A stretch of DNA of 64,000 nt from an uncultured Granulosicoccaceae bacterium (GTDB lineage: Bacteria; Pseudomonadota; Gammaproteobacteria; Granulosicoccales; Granulosicoccaceae), in assembly GCA_938041955.1 (NCBI GenBank), contig CALISD010000122.1, positions 1 to 64,000 on the forward strand, written 5' to 3'. The notes below the pieces were generated by a model. That model was not told the DNA's origin. It ran no database searches and saw only the letters and a program-made list of their open reading frames with translations. Numbering within the stretch: position 1 is the stretch's first letter; every line of letters starts with the position of its first letter. The position numbers and the translations under genes were made by a program. Shown here one piece after another: positions 56,659 to 64,000 of the stretch.

Positions 56659-56686
56659 AGGATACTATTCAGTAGGATAGTGTCCT
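56659..56686 (+). other. stem-loop after WecA-like gene
   Basis: AGGATACTAT pairs with ATAGTGTCCT over ten bases including one G-U, loop of eight. It lies 40 bases after the stop codon. No U-run; it may block exonucleases or pause polymerase. Repeat copy E starts 13 bases later. Confidence 0.55.
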
Positions 56687-56699
56687 AAATTCTTACTTT

Positions 56700-56806
56700 A
56701 TGATTGTGTGCAGCGTTTTGTGTTTTCAGATCGCCTGTGCCCGTTCATAAGGTAGGAGTTCGTGCACAGCCTACGGAAAGGCGCTCACACACTGCACGCC
56801 AATCAT
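56700..56806 (+). repeat. dispersed structured repeat, divergent copy E
   Basis: TTTTCAG at 56723, then TTCATAAGGTAGGAGTTCG and TGCACAGCCTACGG match copies A-D. The normal closing stem has no 3' partner. Instead ATGATTG and TGTGCAG (56700-56713) pair with CTGCACG and CAATCAT (56792-56806) with one wobble and one bulged base, so an equivalent closing stem is made from unrelated sequence. The surrounding 374-base gap holds no gene. Confidence 0.7.
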
Positions 56807-56992
56807 GACAACAAAGTAAATTGTCGGTCAGACTTAACTTGCGCGAAATATGAGTAACTCACCACCCGATACGCTAAAGAAATACCGTTTCAACTTCAGG
56901 CAAGAGGAGGCTCACCGCGAATAGCACCAGGTGAGTAAACAATTCTAAAGCCGGTGCACTATTCGCCTACAAACTAAAAACCGGGCAGGCAG

Positions 56993-59900
56993 TTACAGCA
57001 AACCTAAAGACCCAATGGTGATAGTTACCAATCCAGTATCCGAACCACCTTTGGCGTCATCAATGATATACCCGAAGCTATCGAGCCCGACATATCCGTC
57101 TATAGCCGTATAGTTCAACCATTTGCCGTTGTTATGCAATGAAACAGTACCGAAGCTTGGCAACGCAGCTGAATCGATGCTCAGAGTCAGTGGATCACCA
57201 TCTGCATCAGAGTCGTTATTCAACACTCTAATTCTTGATGTTGAACCAGATGCTACCGAGACTTCATCATCTAGCGCTACCGGGGAAGTATTTGGTAAGC
57301 CTGCACCAATAGCGGGGGGTGAGGCAACTACAGTAATCGTTACGCTGGCAGTCGATGCACCAGTGACACCATCAGTCACTGTATATTGAAAATTATCCAC
57401 TCCGGAAAAAACCGCATTCGGGGTGTAAGTCACGCTGCCATCACCATTAACAACCGCCGTTCCATTGGTAGGTACCGTCACCGAATTAACCGCCAATACA
57501 TCACCATTGGTATCAGTATCGTTGCTCAACACAAAGATATCAACCGACACCCCTTGATCTGTAGTCACAGCATCATCGACCGCAACCGGAAGAACATTGA
57601 CCAGCACAGCATTCACAGTGACTGAGACAGTTGCGGTGCTAACTGCACCATCCGGATCTGCTGCCTCGTAGGTGAAAGCGTCAACCCCGGAGAAGCCAAC
57701 AGCTGGCGTGTAATTCAAGCCACCAACATTATTAATCGCAACCGTACCGCTAGCCGGCTGCACGATTGCGCCGAAAGTCAACAGATCACCGTCCGGATCA
57801 CCGTCATTCGCAAGAACATCTATTGCAACAGAAAGATCCTGATCTGTTACGGCAACATCATTTACCGCTAGTGGCGCCTGATTAACGACAACTGCATTGA
57901 CTGTAATAGTGACAGTCGCTGTAGCGGTCGCACCTCTTTCATCATCAATCGTATAGACGAAACTATCGCTGCCACTAAACGCTGCGGCAGGCAAATAAGT
58001 GATTTGACTATCGGCTCCGACACTTGCCGACCCGTTGTTTGGTTGTGTTGTGACACTGACGACCAAAGCATCTCCATCTGAATCACTGTCGTTACCCAGT
58101 ACAGGTATTGTCACTGCAGTGGCCTGATTGGTAACCGCCACATCATTTACTGCAACAGGGACTGCGTTCACAGCTGTGATGGTGACTACAACCGTCGCGT
58201 TTGCAGCTCCATTGTTACTATCTGACGCTGTATAAAAAAACGTATCCAAACCACTGTAATCGGGAGCGGGAGTGTAAGTCACAACATTATTATTAATTAC
58301 GGCAATACCATTTGATGCGGGGGTTAGCCCCGTTAAAACAACAACATCGCCGTCCGGATCGCTGTCATTTAACAGCACATTAATATCGATCGTCTGACCC
58401 TGAGCAATAGTCACCGCATCATCTGCAAGCAATGGCGGACTATTAGTTGAAGCCACTGTAATTGAAACAGTTGCGCTATCACTTCCACCGTTACCATCAT
58501 CGACTGAGTAGCTAATGCTGTCAGCACCGGCAAAGGCAGGTGCCGACGTATAGGTGATTCGGTTATCGGGCAACACAGTAGCTGTACCACCTGCAGGCGG
58601 GGTTACAATGGACACACTCAGTAAATCACCGTCTGGGTCACTGTCGTTTGCAAGTACGTTAAAATTAACTGCTGTGCCTTGCGTTGCCTGTGCCACGTCA
58701 TCAAGTGCTATCGGCACTGCATTCACATTTGAAACCGTAATCGATACAGTCGCACTGGCAGTTCCACCATTGCCATCGCTGACTTGATAAACAAAACTGT
58801 CTGCACCGGAAAATCCGCTGGCCGGACTGTAGACAATTCGAGTACCGGGCAAATTGACTGCCGCTGTTCCATTCGCTGGCTGACTGGCCACAGACAGCGT
58901 GAGAGCATCTCCATCCGGGTCGGAATCATTGGCCAATACATTAATACTTACCGGATCATTTTCTTCTGTCGCTCGAGTGTCATTGACGGCCAGCGGGCTT
59001 TGATTTACGTTGCTGACAGTAATTGTCACAGTTGCTGTATCAGAGGCACCATCCGGATCAGTAATGGAATAAGAGAATTGATCCACACCCGAAAAACCGC
59101 TTTGCGGTGTATACAACACACCGCCACTTACAATTGCAACTGCACCGTTAGAGGGAGGCGCTGTGACCCCAAGCGTTAAAGAGTCTCCATCTGCATCACT
59201 ATCATTACCCTGCACATTGATCTCAACCGCTACATTCTCGTTTGTCGACACACTATCATCAACTGCCACCGGCGCATCATTGGTATTATTCACAGAAACA
59301 GTTACTGTAGCTGTGGCAGACAAACCCGCAGAGTCCGTTACGCTGTAGACAAAGCTATCGGTTCCGATAAAATCTGTCGCGGGAGTGTAACGAATTGCTC
59401 CAGATGCAATAGCAGTAGCAGAACCACTGCTCGGCGCCTGCAAGATGGCGATTGAAAGACTGTCACCATCCGGATCACTATCGTTCGCCTGGACATTTAT
59501 CTCAACCGCTACATTCTCATTGGTAACAGCAGCATCATTCACTGCAATTGGAGCGTCATTGGTATTGTTCACGGACACAGTCACTGTGGCCGTCGCAGAA
59601 AGACCGGAAGGATCTGTCACACTATAGACAAAGGTGTCAGTTCCAACAAAACCGACAACGGGTGAATAGCGAATTGCTCCTGAGCTAATTGCACTGGCCG
59701 AGCCATTGGTGGGTACTTGCACCACTGCCACTGACAAAGGATCACCATCAGGATCAGAATCGTTATCGAGCACTGAAATCAGAACCGCATCATTTTCAGC
59801 AGTGCCGACGCTGTCATCCACAGCAAGCGGCAACTCGTTTGTCGCACTAACAACAACACTTACGGAAGCGGTTGCCGTACCGCCATTGCCATCATCAATA

Positions 59901-61807
59901 GTATAAGTAAATCCTGCCTGCCCACTGAAATTTTCAGCCGGTATATATGAAACACCGCGGGCATCCGCATTGATTATTGCACTACCGGACGAGGGCGCTG
60001 TAACGGCGACAACCGTTAGTGCGTTCCCGTCAGGATCCGAGTCATTACCAAGAACATTAATACTGACCGGCACGTTCTCGTCTGTCACGGCGCTGTCATT
60101 GGCTGCAATCGGTATATCATTAACCGCTGCAATTCCAACAGTCACGTTAGTAGTGGACTCGACCGTGCCGTCACTGACGGTGTAGTTAAACGTGTCATTG
60201 CCACTAAAGCCTGGATTCGGTGTATAGCGAACGTTGCCTGAAACCAGCAACACCACTGTGCCGTTATTTGGAACGCTTACATTGGTAATCGTCAGCGTGT
60301 CACCATCACCATCTGTGTCATTGGAGAGTAAATCAAATTCTCCACCGGTTCCCTCAGATAGAAACAACTCATCTGCCGAAGGCGTTGGTGCAACATTTAC
60401 AAAGATCACCTGAATCACGACAGTAGCAGTCGCTGTAGCATCACCATCACTGACAGTGTACTCAAACGAATCCGGACCGGAATAATTAAGATCGGGCGTG
60501 TAAAAAACATTACCCGTTGCAGAGATTACTGCAACCCCATTCAGCGGCTCAGCAACCGAAGTGACTGTAAGTGCACTACCCTCAGTATCAGAATCATTGT
60601 CACGAACGCGAATTTCTATCGGGGTATTTTCATTTGTGCTGACAGTATCGTTTTGCGCCATTGGCGCATCATTCACATTCGCCACATTAATAGTGACGTT
60701 GGCTGTTACCGTTAAGCCACCTGAATCCACTGCCGTGTAGCTGAAACTATCAGCCCCTACAAACCCGGCACCTGGGCGATACTCTACTAACACACCGTTG
60801 CGAATATTTGCCACACCGTTTCCGGGGCCGTTGCTAATACGGGTAATAGAGAGTGGCAAGGCATCGGGGTCAACATCATTGTCGAGCACAGAGAAATACT
60901 GCGCTTCAGAATCTTCAGAGACTTCATAACTGTCATCAGATGCAAGCGGCGCACGATTCTCATTGGTATAAACAATCTCCACCCTGACCGGATCACTCAC
61001 CGGATTCACACCGTCTGTTACACGATAGGTAAAGCTATCAACACTTCGACCCGCAGCATCCTCAGGCGGCAGCCGGTCAATCGCCTCATAAACAAATCCA
61101 CCATCGGAACGAAACGTATCCGCAAACGATGAGAGATTCGATGCGTAGCGAGGCAGCTCTACAAGTTCGGCTTGCAGACAAGTATTGGTGATATGTTCAT
61201 CGTCCTCATCATTGGCGAGCACCCCCTCACTACCATTAAGCTTTTCACAACGCTCGTTATACCTGACACCATTTCTACTAATGCGGCTTGGGTACGTGAG
61301 CTGAAATGTGTCGGCAGCGGTGACCGGCGGTAAGTTGCTACCGACATCAAAACAAAAAACTGCCTTTACAGGATCCGTGGCAGATCCGTCGCGATCAACC
61401 AGTGAGATTTCATATTCAAGCCCGATAGGGGCGTATAGCGGAGGTGGTATCACTTCAATCTGATCACTCAACGGTTGAAAGGTAACCGCACAGCCGGGCT
61501 GATCAGAAACACATGCATCAAGCAATGAATCAGCCACCAGTGAATCATTAACGAAACGACCACTGCACTCTTGTAACCTACCCTGGCGCACGATGGTGTT
61601 GCCGACACGGGCAATGCCGGTATCGTCTCCAGCCGGAATTCTAATGACTGAGCTGCCACCACCAAGCACATCGCCATCGCTGAGCTGCAGGCTTGGCTGC
61701 GAGTTGCTGCCTCGACCAGACGAAGAATCACCGCTGCCATTGCTGCAGCCAGTCACAGCAAAAATCGCAGCAATTACAACGCTGATCTTCAATTGTATGG
61801 GAGACAT
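56993..61807 (-). CDS. giant lipoprotein of tandem cadherin-like/Ig-like domains
   Basis: 1604 residues. Signal peptide with lipobox VTGC near residue 20 and Ser next to the Cys, which favours the outer membrane. Residues from about 160 to the end are a row of about 14 domains of roughly 90 residues, each starting like NDAPVAVDDSVST and containing a D-N-D-S-D-P-D-G-D calcium-type motif, then G-x-Y-T-P and F-x-Y-x-V-x-D. The C-terminal end is a normal domain, with no sorting signal. Such proteins act as adhesins or surface filaments. No type I secretion genes are close. Long repeats at protein level make it prone to copy-number change. Confidence 0.9.
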   Translation of the reverse strand: MSPIQLKISVVIAAIFAVTGCSNGSGDSSSGRGSNSQPSLQLSDGDVLGGGSSVIRIPAGDDTGIARVGNTIVRQGRLQECSGRFVNDSLVADSLLDACVSDQPGCAVTFQPLSDQIEVIPPPLYAPIGLEYEISLVDRDGSATDPVKAVFCFDVGSNLPPVTAADTFQLTYPSRISRNGVRYNERCEKLNGSEGVLANDEDDEHITNTCLQAELVELPRYASNLSSFADTFRSDGGFVYEAIDRLPPEDAAGRSVDSFTYRVTDGVNPVSDPVRVEIVYTNENRAPLASDDSYEVSEDSEAQYFSVLDNDVDPDALPLSITRISNGPGNGVANIRNGVLVEYRPGAGFVGADSFSYTAVDSGGLTVTANVTINVANVNDAPMAQNDTVSTNENTPIEIRVRDNDSDTEGSALTVTSVAEPLNGVAVISATGNVFYTPDLNYSGPDSFEYTVSDGDATATATVVIQVIFVNVAPTPSADELFLSEGTGGEFDLLSNDTDGDGDTLTITNVSVPNNGTVVLLVSGNVRYTPNPGFSGNDTFNYTVSDGTVESTTNVTVGIAAVNDIPIAANDSAVTDENVPVSINVLGNDSDPDGNALTVVAVTAPSSGSAIINADARGVSYIPAENFSGQAGFTYTIDDGNGGTATASVSVVVSATNELPLAVDDSVGTAENDAVLISVLDNDSDPDGDPLSVAVVQVPTNGSASAISSGAIRYSPVVGFVGTDTFVYSVTDPSGLSATATVTVSVNNTNDAPIAVNDAAVTNENVAVEINVQANDSDPDGDSLSIAILQAPSSGSATAIASGAIRYTPATDFIGTDSFVYSVTDSAGLSATATVTVSVNNTNDAPVAVDDSVSTNENVAVEINVQGNDSDADGDSLTLGVTAPPSNGAVAIVSGGVLYTPQSGFSGVDQFSYSITDPDGASDTATVTITVSNVNQSPLAVNDTRATEENDPVSINVLANDSDPDGDALTLSVASQPANGTAAVNLPGTRIVYSPASGFSGADSFVYQVSDGNGGTASATVSITVSNVNAVPIALDDVAQATQGTAVNFNVLANDSDPDGDLLSVSIVTPPAGGTATVLPDNRITYTSAPAFAGADSISYSVDDGNGGSDSATVSITVASTNSPPLLADDAVTIAQGQTIDINVLLNDSDPDGDVVVLTGLTPASNGIAVINNNVVTYTPAPDYSGLDTFFYTASDSNNGAANATVVVTITAVNAVPVAVNDVAVTNQATAVTIPVLGNDSDSDGDALVVSVTTQPNNGSASVGADSQITYLPAAAFSGSDSFVYTIDDERGATATATVTITVNAVVVNQAPLAVNDVAVTDQDLSVAIDVLANDGDPDGDLLTFGAIVQPASGTVAINNVGGLNYTPAVGFSGVDAFTYEAADPDGAVSTATVSVTVNAVLVNVLPVAVDDAVTTDQGVSVDIFVLSNDTDTNGDVLAVNSVTVPTNGTAVVNGDGSVTYTPNAVFSGVDNFQYTVTDGVTGASTASVTITVVASPPAIGAGLPNTSPVALDDEVSVASGSTSRIRVLNNDSDADGDPLTLSIDSAALPSFGTVSLHNNGKWLNYTAIDGYVGLDSFGYIIDDAKGGSDTGLVTITIGSLGLL

Positions 61808-61842
61808 TTCAATTCTCTATAATATGTTGTTGTCATGACGCC

Positions 61843-61870
61843 AATATAACCAGTATCAGAGACAATACAA
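61843..61870 (-). promoter_or_regulatory. candidate promoter of the cadherin-like lipoprotein gene
   Basis: On the minus strand TTGTAT (complement of 61865-61870) and TATATT (complement of 61843-61848) are 16 bp apart. The start would be near 61835, giving a leader of about 28 nt before ATG 61807. The remaining 170 bases of this gap show nothing else clear. Confidence 0.4.
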
Positions 61871-62041
61871 GTTATGTGTTGAAAACTTTCGTGAAGCGGA
61901 TATGAGACAGAAATCCGAACCGCAAAGCAAGGAAACAGACTGCAAACATGTAATGGAAGTGAATCATATTCCAAAGTTTGCAGCCTACCCGCGCTTACTG
62001 CAGTGAAACCGGCTAAACCTAAGGTTTTAGAGGAATTCCAC

Positions 62042-62863
62042 TTAGCGTGATCTAACCGACACTTCCGCCGAGCTAAACACCTGGCGTCCATGTTCGGTAT
62101 CGAGCAGTAAACCACCAGTGGCATCGATGCCTGCCGTACGACCCACCACTTGCGCATCCCCCGAATCTACCGCTACTTCGAGACCTGCCAGGGCGTCATA
62201 GTCCGCCCAACTGGCAGACAAATTTTCCACCGCCTGAGGCACATCACCGGCCACCGCCATAATCACTCGCGATGCAACCCGAGCTATTAATTCAGACCGA
62301 TCAGGCAGATCAGGCCCACAGACCTGGAATAGGTCTGTACTGTTTTGATCGATCAGCTGAGCCTCAGGCCCACGCCGATAGTTAATACCGATTCCAATCA
62401 CTACTGTGGTCGCTGATTCAGCAGACGCAGAAATGCTTGTCTCGATCAGAATACCTGCGAGTTTAGCCTGCTTGACGAGTACATCATTAGGCCATTTGAG
62501 CATCGCATCCGCTGCCCCGATATCTCGCAACTGATCACACAACAAAGCACCGACCAACAATGACAACCCATGAAACCGGGTAACTGGTTCAGGGCGATTT
62601 AACCTAATCGAGAAGGTGACCCCACTGTCTGGCGAGTGCCAGGTTTTACCGCGCCTGCCACGTCCGATTGTTTGATGTTCAGCAGCACACAAAGTTACCT
62701 CTGCGGTTGAGTCGCTCTCCAACAGCCAGGAGTTCGTCGAACCCACGGTAGGCAGCACGACAACATCAGTGTCACACCCGAGAGTACGACAAATGGATGC
62801 CATCCTCTGTGCATTGAGTGGCGCCGATAAATTGTCACCTGACGCTTTGTTATTTCGATTCAT
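62042..62863 (-). CDS. birA: biotin-[acetyl-CoA-carboxylase] ligase BirA, ligase-only form
   Basis: Attaches biotin to the carboxylase carrier protein through biotinyl-AMP. 273 residues. Biotin/ATP motifs TIGRGRRGKTW (65-75), KWPND (123-127) and KLAGILIE (134-141). The roughly 50-60 residue N-terminal winged helix used by E. coli BirA to repress biotin genes is missing, so this is a class I enzyme without a repressor role. A separate regulator would be expected elsewhere. Confidence 0.95.
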   Translation of the reverse strand: MNRNNKASGDNLSAPLNAQRMASICRTLGCDTDVVVLPTVGSTNSWLLESDSTAEVTLCAAEHQTIGRGRRGKTWHSPDSGVTFSIRLNRPEPVTRFHGLSLLVGALLCDQLRDIGAADAMLKWPNDVLVKQAKLAGILIETSISASAESATTVVIGIGINYRRGPEAQLIDQNSTDLFQVCGPDLPDRSELIARVASRVIMAVAGDVPQAVENLSASWADYDALAGLEVAVDSGDAQVVGRTAGIDATGGLLLDTEHGRQVFSSAEVSVRSR

Positions 62864-63033
62864 AAACTATCGCTTATAGAAAAAGCAGTTACTACGTGCA
62901 TGGCAATCAGTATGTCAAAAAAAAGCCATATAACAACATTTTTTGCAACTAAAAAAAACAATATTACAACTCAAGCGCTCGGTGCAATCAGTCGATAGTT
63001 AGTTATATTCAACTACTTATCGCAGGCTTCAAT

Positions 63034-63675
63034 ATGCTCAAAAAGTTGATGACCTTATTCGTGTTGGTGCATTTCTTTGCCGTGAGTAAAAGCGTGTTTG
63101 CCGAGAAGACTTACGTCTACAAGGAAACAGACGGCACAGTATGGTTCACCAATGTCACACCTTCAGCGCAGGATTCTACGCGTTTTAAACTATTAGAAGT
63201 AAAAGGCAGAGTTACCGCCACAAAAAGCTGCAAAGGAATGACAGACTCTAAGCTTGCCAAGCGCGCGGCTGACTACCAGGACATCATCAACCAATACGCC
63301 AAAGAATTTCGGCTAGACTCGAAGCTGGTTAATGCAGTTATCAGAAACGAATCGTGTTTCGATAAATCCGCCACCTCTCCGGCCGGGGCTGAAGGGCTTA
63401 TGCAGCTTATGCCAGCGACCGCACGATCCCTGGGCGTTACCGACTCTTTTCAGCCACACCAAAATCTGCGTGGTGGAATGCAATACCTTTCCGAGCTGGT
63501 TAGGCGATATAACAACAATCTGGCGCTCGCACTAGCCGCTTATAATGCTGGTCCAGGGGCTGTGGCGAAGTACGACGGTGTGCCACCTTATCCAGAAACA
63601 CAAAAATACATCGAACGAGTGATGAAATCCTACCGCAGCTATCTGCGTGATTACCTCGTCGCAGATGCAGGCTAA
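63034..63675 (+). CDS. lytic transglycosylase with DUF4124 segment
   Basis: 213 residues, exported. Signal peptide MLKKLMTLFVLVHFF up to VFA, a short DUF4124-type region (KTYVYKETDGTVWFTN), then an SLT domain with catalytic Glu106 in IRNESCF, GLMQLMP (121-127) and AYNAGPGAV. It cuts the MurNAc-GlcNAc bond of peptidoglycan, leaving 1,6-anhydro ends. Small size suggests a housekeeping or secretion-related remodelling enzyme. Confidence 0.92.
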   Translation: MLKKLMTLFVLVHFFAVSKSVFAEKTYVYKETDGTVWFTNVTPSAQDSTRFKLLEVKGRVTATKSCKGMTDSKLAKRAADYQDIINQYAKEFRLDSKLVNAVIRNESCFDKSATSPAGAEGLMQLMPATARSLGVTDSFQPHQNLRGGMQYLSELVRRYNNNLALALAAYNAGPGAVAKYDGVPPYPETQKYIERVMKSYRSYLRDYLVADAG

Positions 63676-63834
63676 TACCCTTATCACACACAGAGAACAT
63701 CAGCCGCTGGTCAATCACCTCATTTGGTTAGTAAGCGACCCCGTTATAATTGTATTGACTATCACAATGCCCGCCGCCTTTAACAACAGCCAATTTGCGT
63801 TACACTGAAACACCTTTTTAACCAGACTCAACCA

Positions 63835-64000
63835 ATGCACAGTGACTCAACTCTGGCTACCCGTTTACTGGACGTGATCGATAGAGACATTCTCCCGCTA
63901 ACCAGAGCAGGAGTTGCTGCCGGCAATAAAATTTTCGGAGCAGCACTGCTACACAAGGAATCTCTCGAAACTTTCATCGCTGAAACCAACAACGAAATCG
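63835..64000 (+). CDS. cytidine/deoxycytidylate deaminase-family protein (3' end outside window)
   Basis: Only the first 55 codons from ATG 63835 are visible: MHSDSTLATRLLDVIDRDIL followed by PLTRAGVAAGNKIFGAALL and ETNNEI. This opening is like nucleoside-deaminase family proteins of proteobacteria, where a HAE zinc motif would follow just beyond the edge. That motif cannot be checked here. Confidence 0.6.
   Translation, partial: MHSDSTLATRLLDVIDRDILPLTRAGVAAGNKIFGAALLHKESLETFIAETNNEI

Noticed and set aside
57123..61838. Many plus-strand open frames opposite the giant lipoprotein gene
   Set aside because: They recur with the same shadow pattern in each repeated domain and reflect codon bias of the real gene.
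1..64000. tRNA, rRNA, CRISPR or insertion sequence
   Set aside because: Scanning the gaps I found no cloverleaf with T-loop consensus, no regular direct repeats with spacers, and no transposase motif or terminal repeats with target duplications.

Overview
The window looks like chromosomal housekeeping DNA of a gammaproteobacterium with close to even base composition. Two gene orders point that way. One is rhlB / trxA-rho, with rhlB divergent from trxA. The other is trkH-trkA-ntrX-ntrY-(DUF4390)-rsmB-fmt-def / lysM-dprA-topA-tsaC-hemF, which matches the block near the origin in Pseudomonas with ntrYX and topA added. I cannot name a genus. I see no prophage, CRISPR array, insertion sequence, rRNA or tRNA.

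Layout. 0-5 kb: histidine catabolism (partial hutI, hutU) and an Old-Yellow-Enzyme-type flavoprotein. 5-7 kb: uppP and a PilZ-domain gene behind a perfect CRP-type palindrome. 7-11 kb, minus strand: rhomboid protease, tRNA 2-selenouridine synthase and an oxidoreductase-SelD fusion, together a selenium tRNA-modification unit. 11-17.5 kb, minus strand: metallo-beta-lactamase-fold hydrolase, potABCD polyamine importer and an acetylpolyamine amidohydrolase, so polyamine uptake is coupled to deacetylation. 17.8-25.7 kb: ABM-domain protein, purD, rho, trxA, rhlB, an isoaspartate methyltransferase relative and tolC. 25.9-30 kb, minus strand: glnE, ilvE and a small zinc-finger protein. 30-33.6 kb: orphan ferric-type ABC ATPase, unknown lipoprotein, TPR protein, methyltransferase. 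33.6-43.5 kb, minus strand: potassium uptake (trkH, trkA), the NtrYX two-component system, rsmB, fmt, def. 43.8-50.9 kb, plus strand: LysM lipoprotein, dprA, topA, tsaC, hemF. 51-54 kb: grxD, then argD-argF. 54-56.6 kb: TfpX/TfpZ-like protein and a long WecA/MraY-type glycosyl-phosphotransferase. 57-64 kb: a 1604-residue lipoprotein of tandem cadherin-like domains, birA, a lytic transglycosylase and the start of a deaminase gene.

The most unusual signal is not a protein. Five clear copies and one decayed copy of a 100-170 nt intergenic element lie at about 1.1, 3.0, 17.6, 19.7, 25.8 and 56.7 kb, all in the same orientation. Each clear copy except one has a long closing stem starting TTCAG and ending CTGAA or a variant of it. 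That stem carries G-U wobbles and compensatory changes between copies, and it encloses a conserved AGGAGTTCGCGCG core. The pattern suggests a dispersed structured RNA family that I cannot match to any named family. Other regulatory points are a likely ATC start codon for tsaC, a compact three-way-junction fold in the rho leader, a cluster of stem-loops between hemF and grxD, and an NtrX whose AAA+ domain has lost the motifs needed to contact sigma-54.
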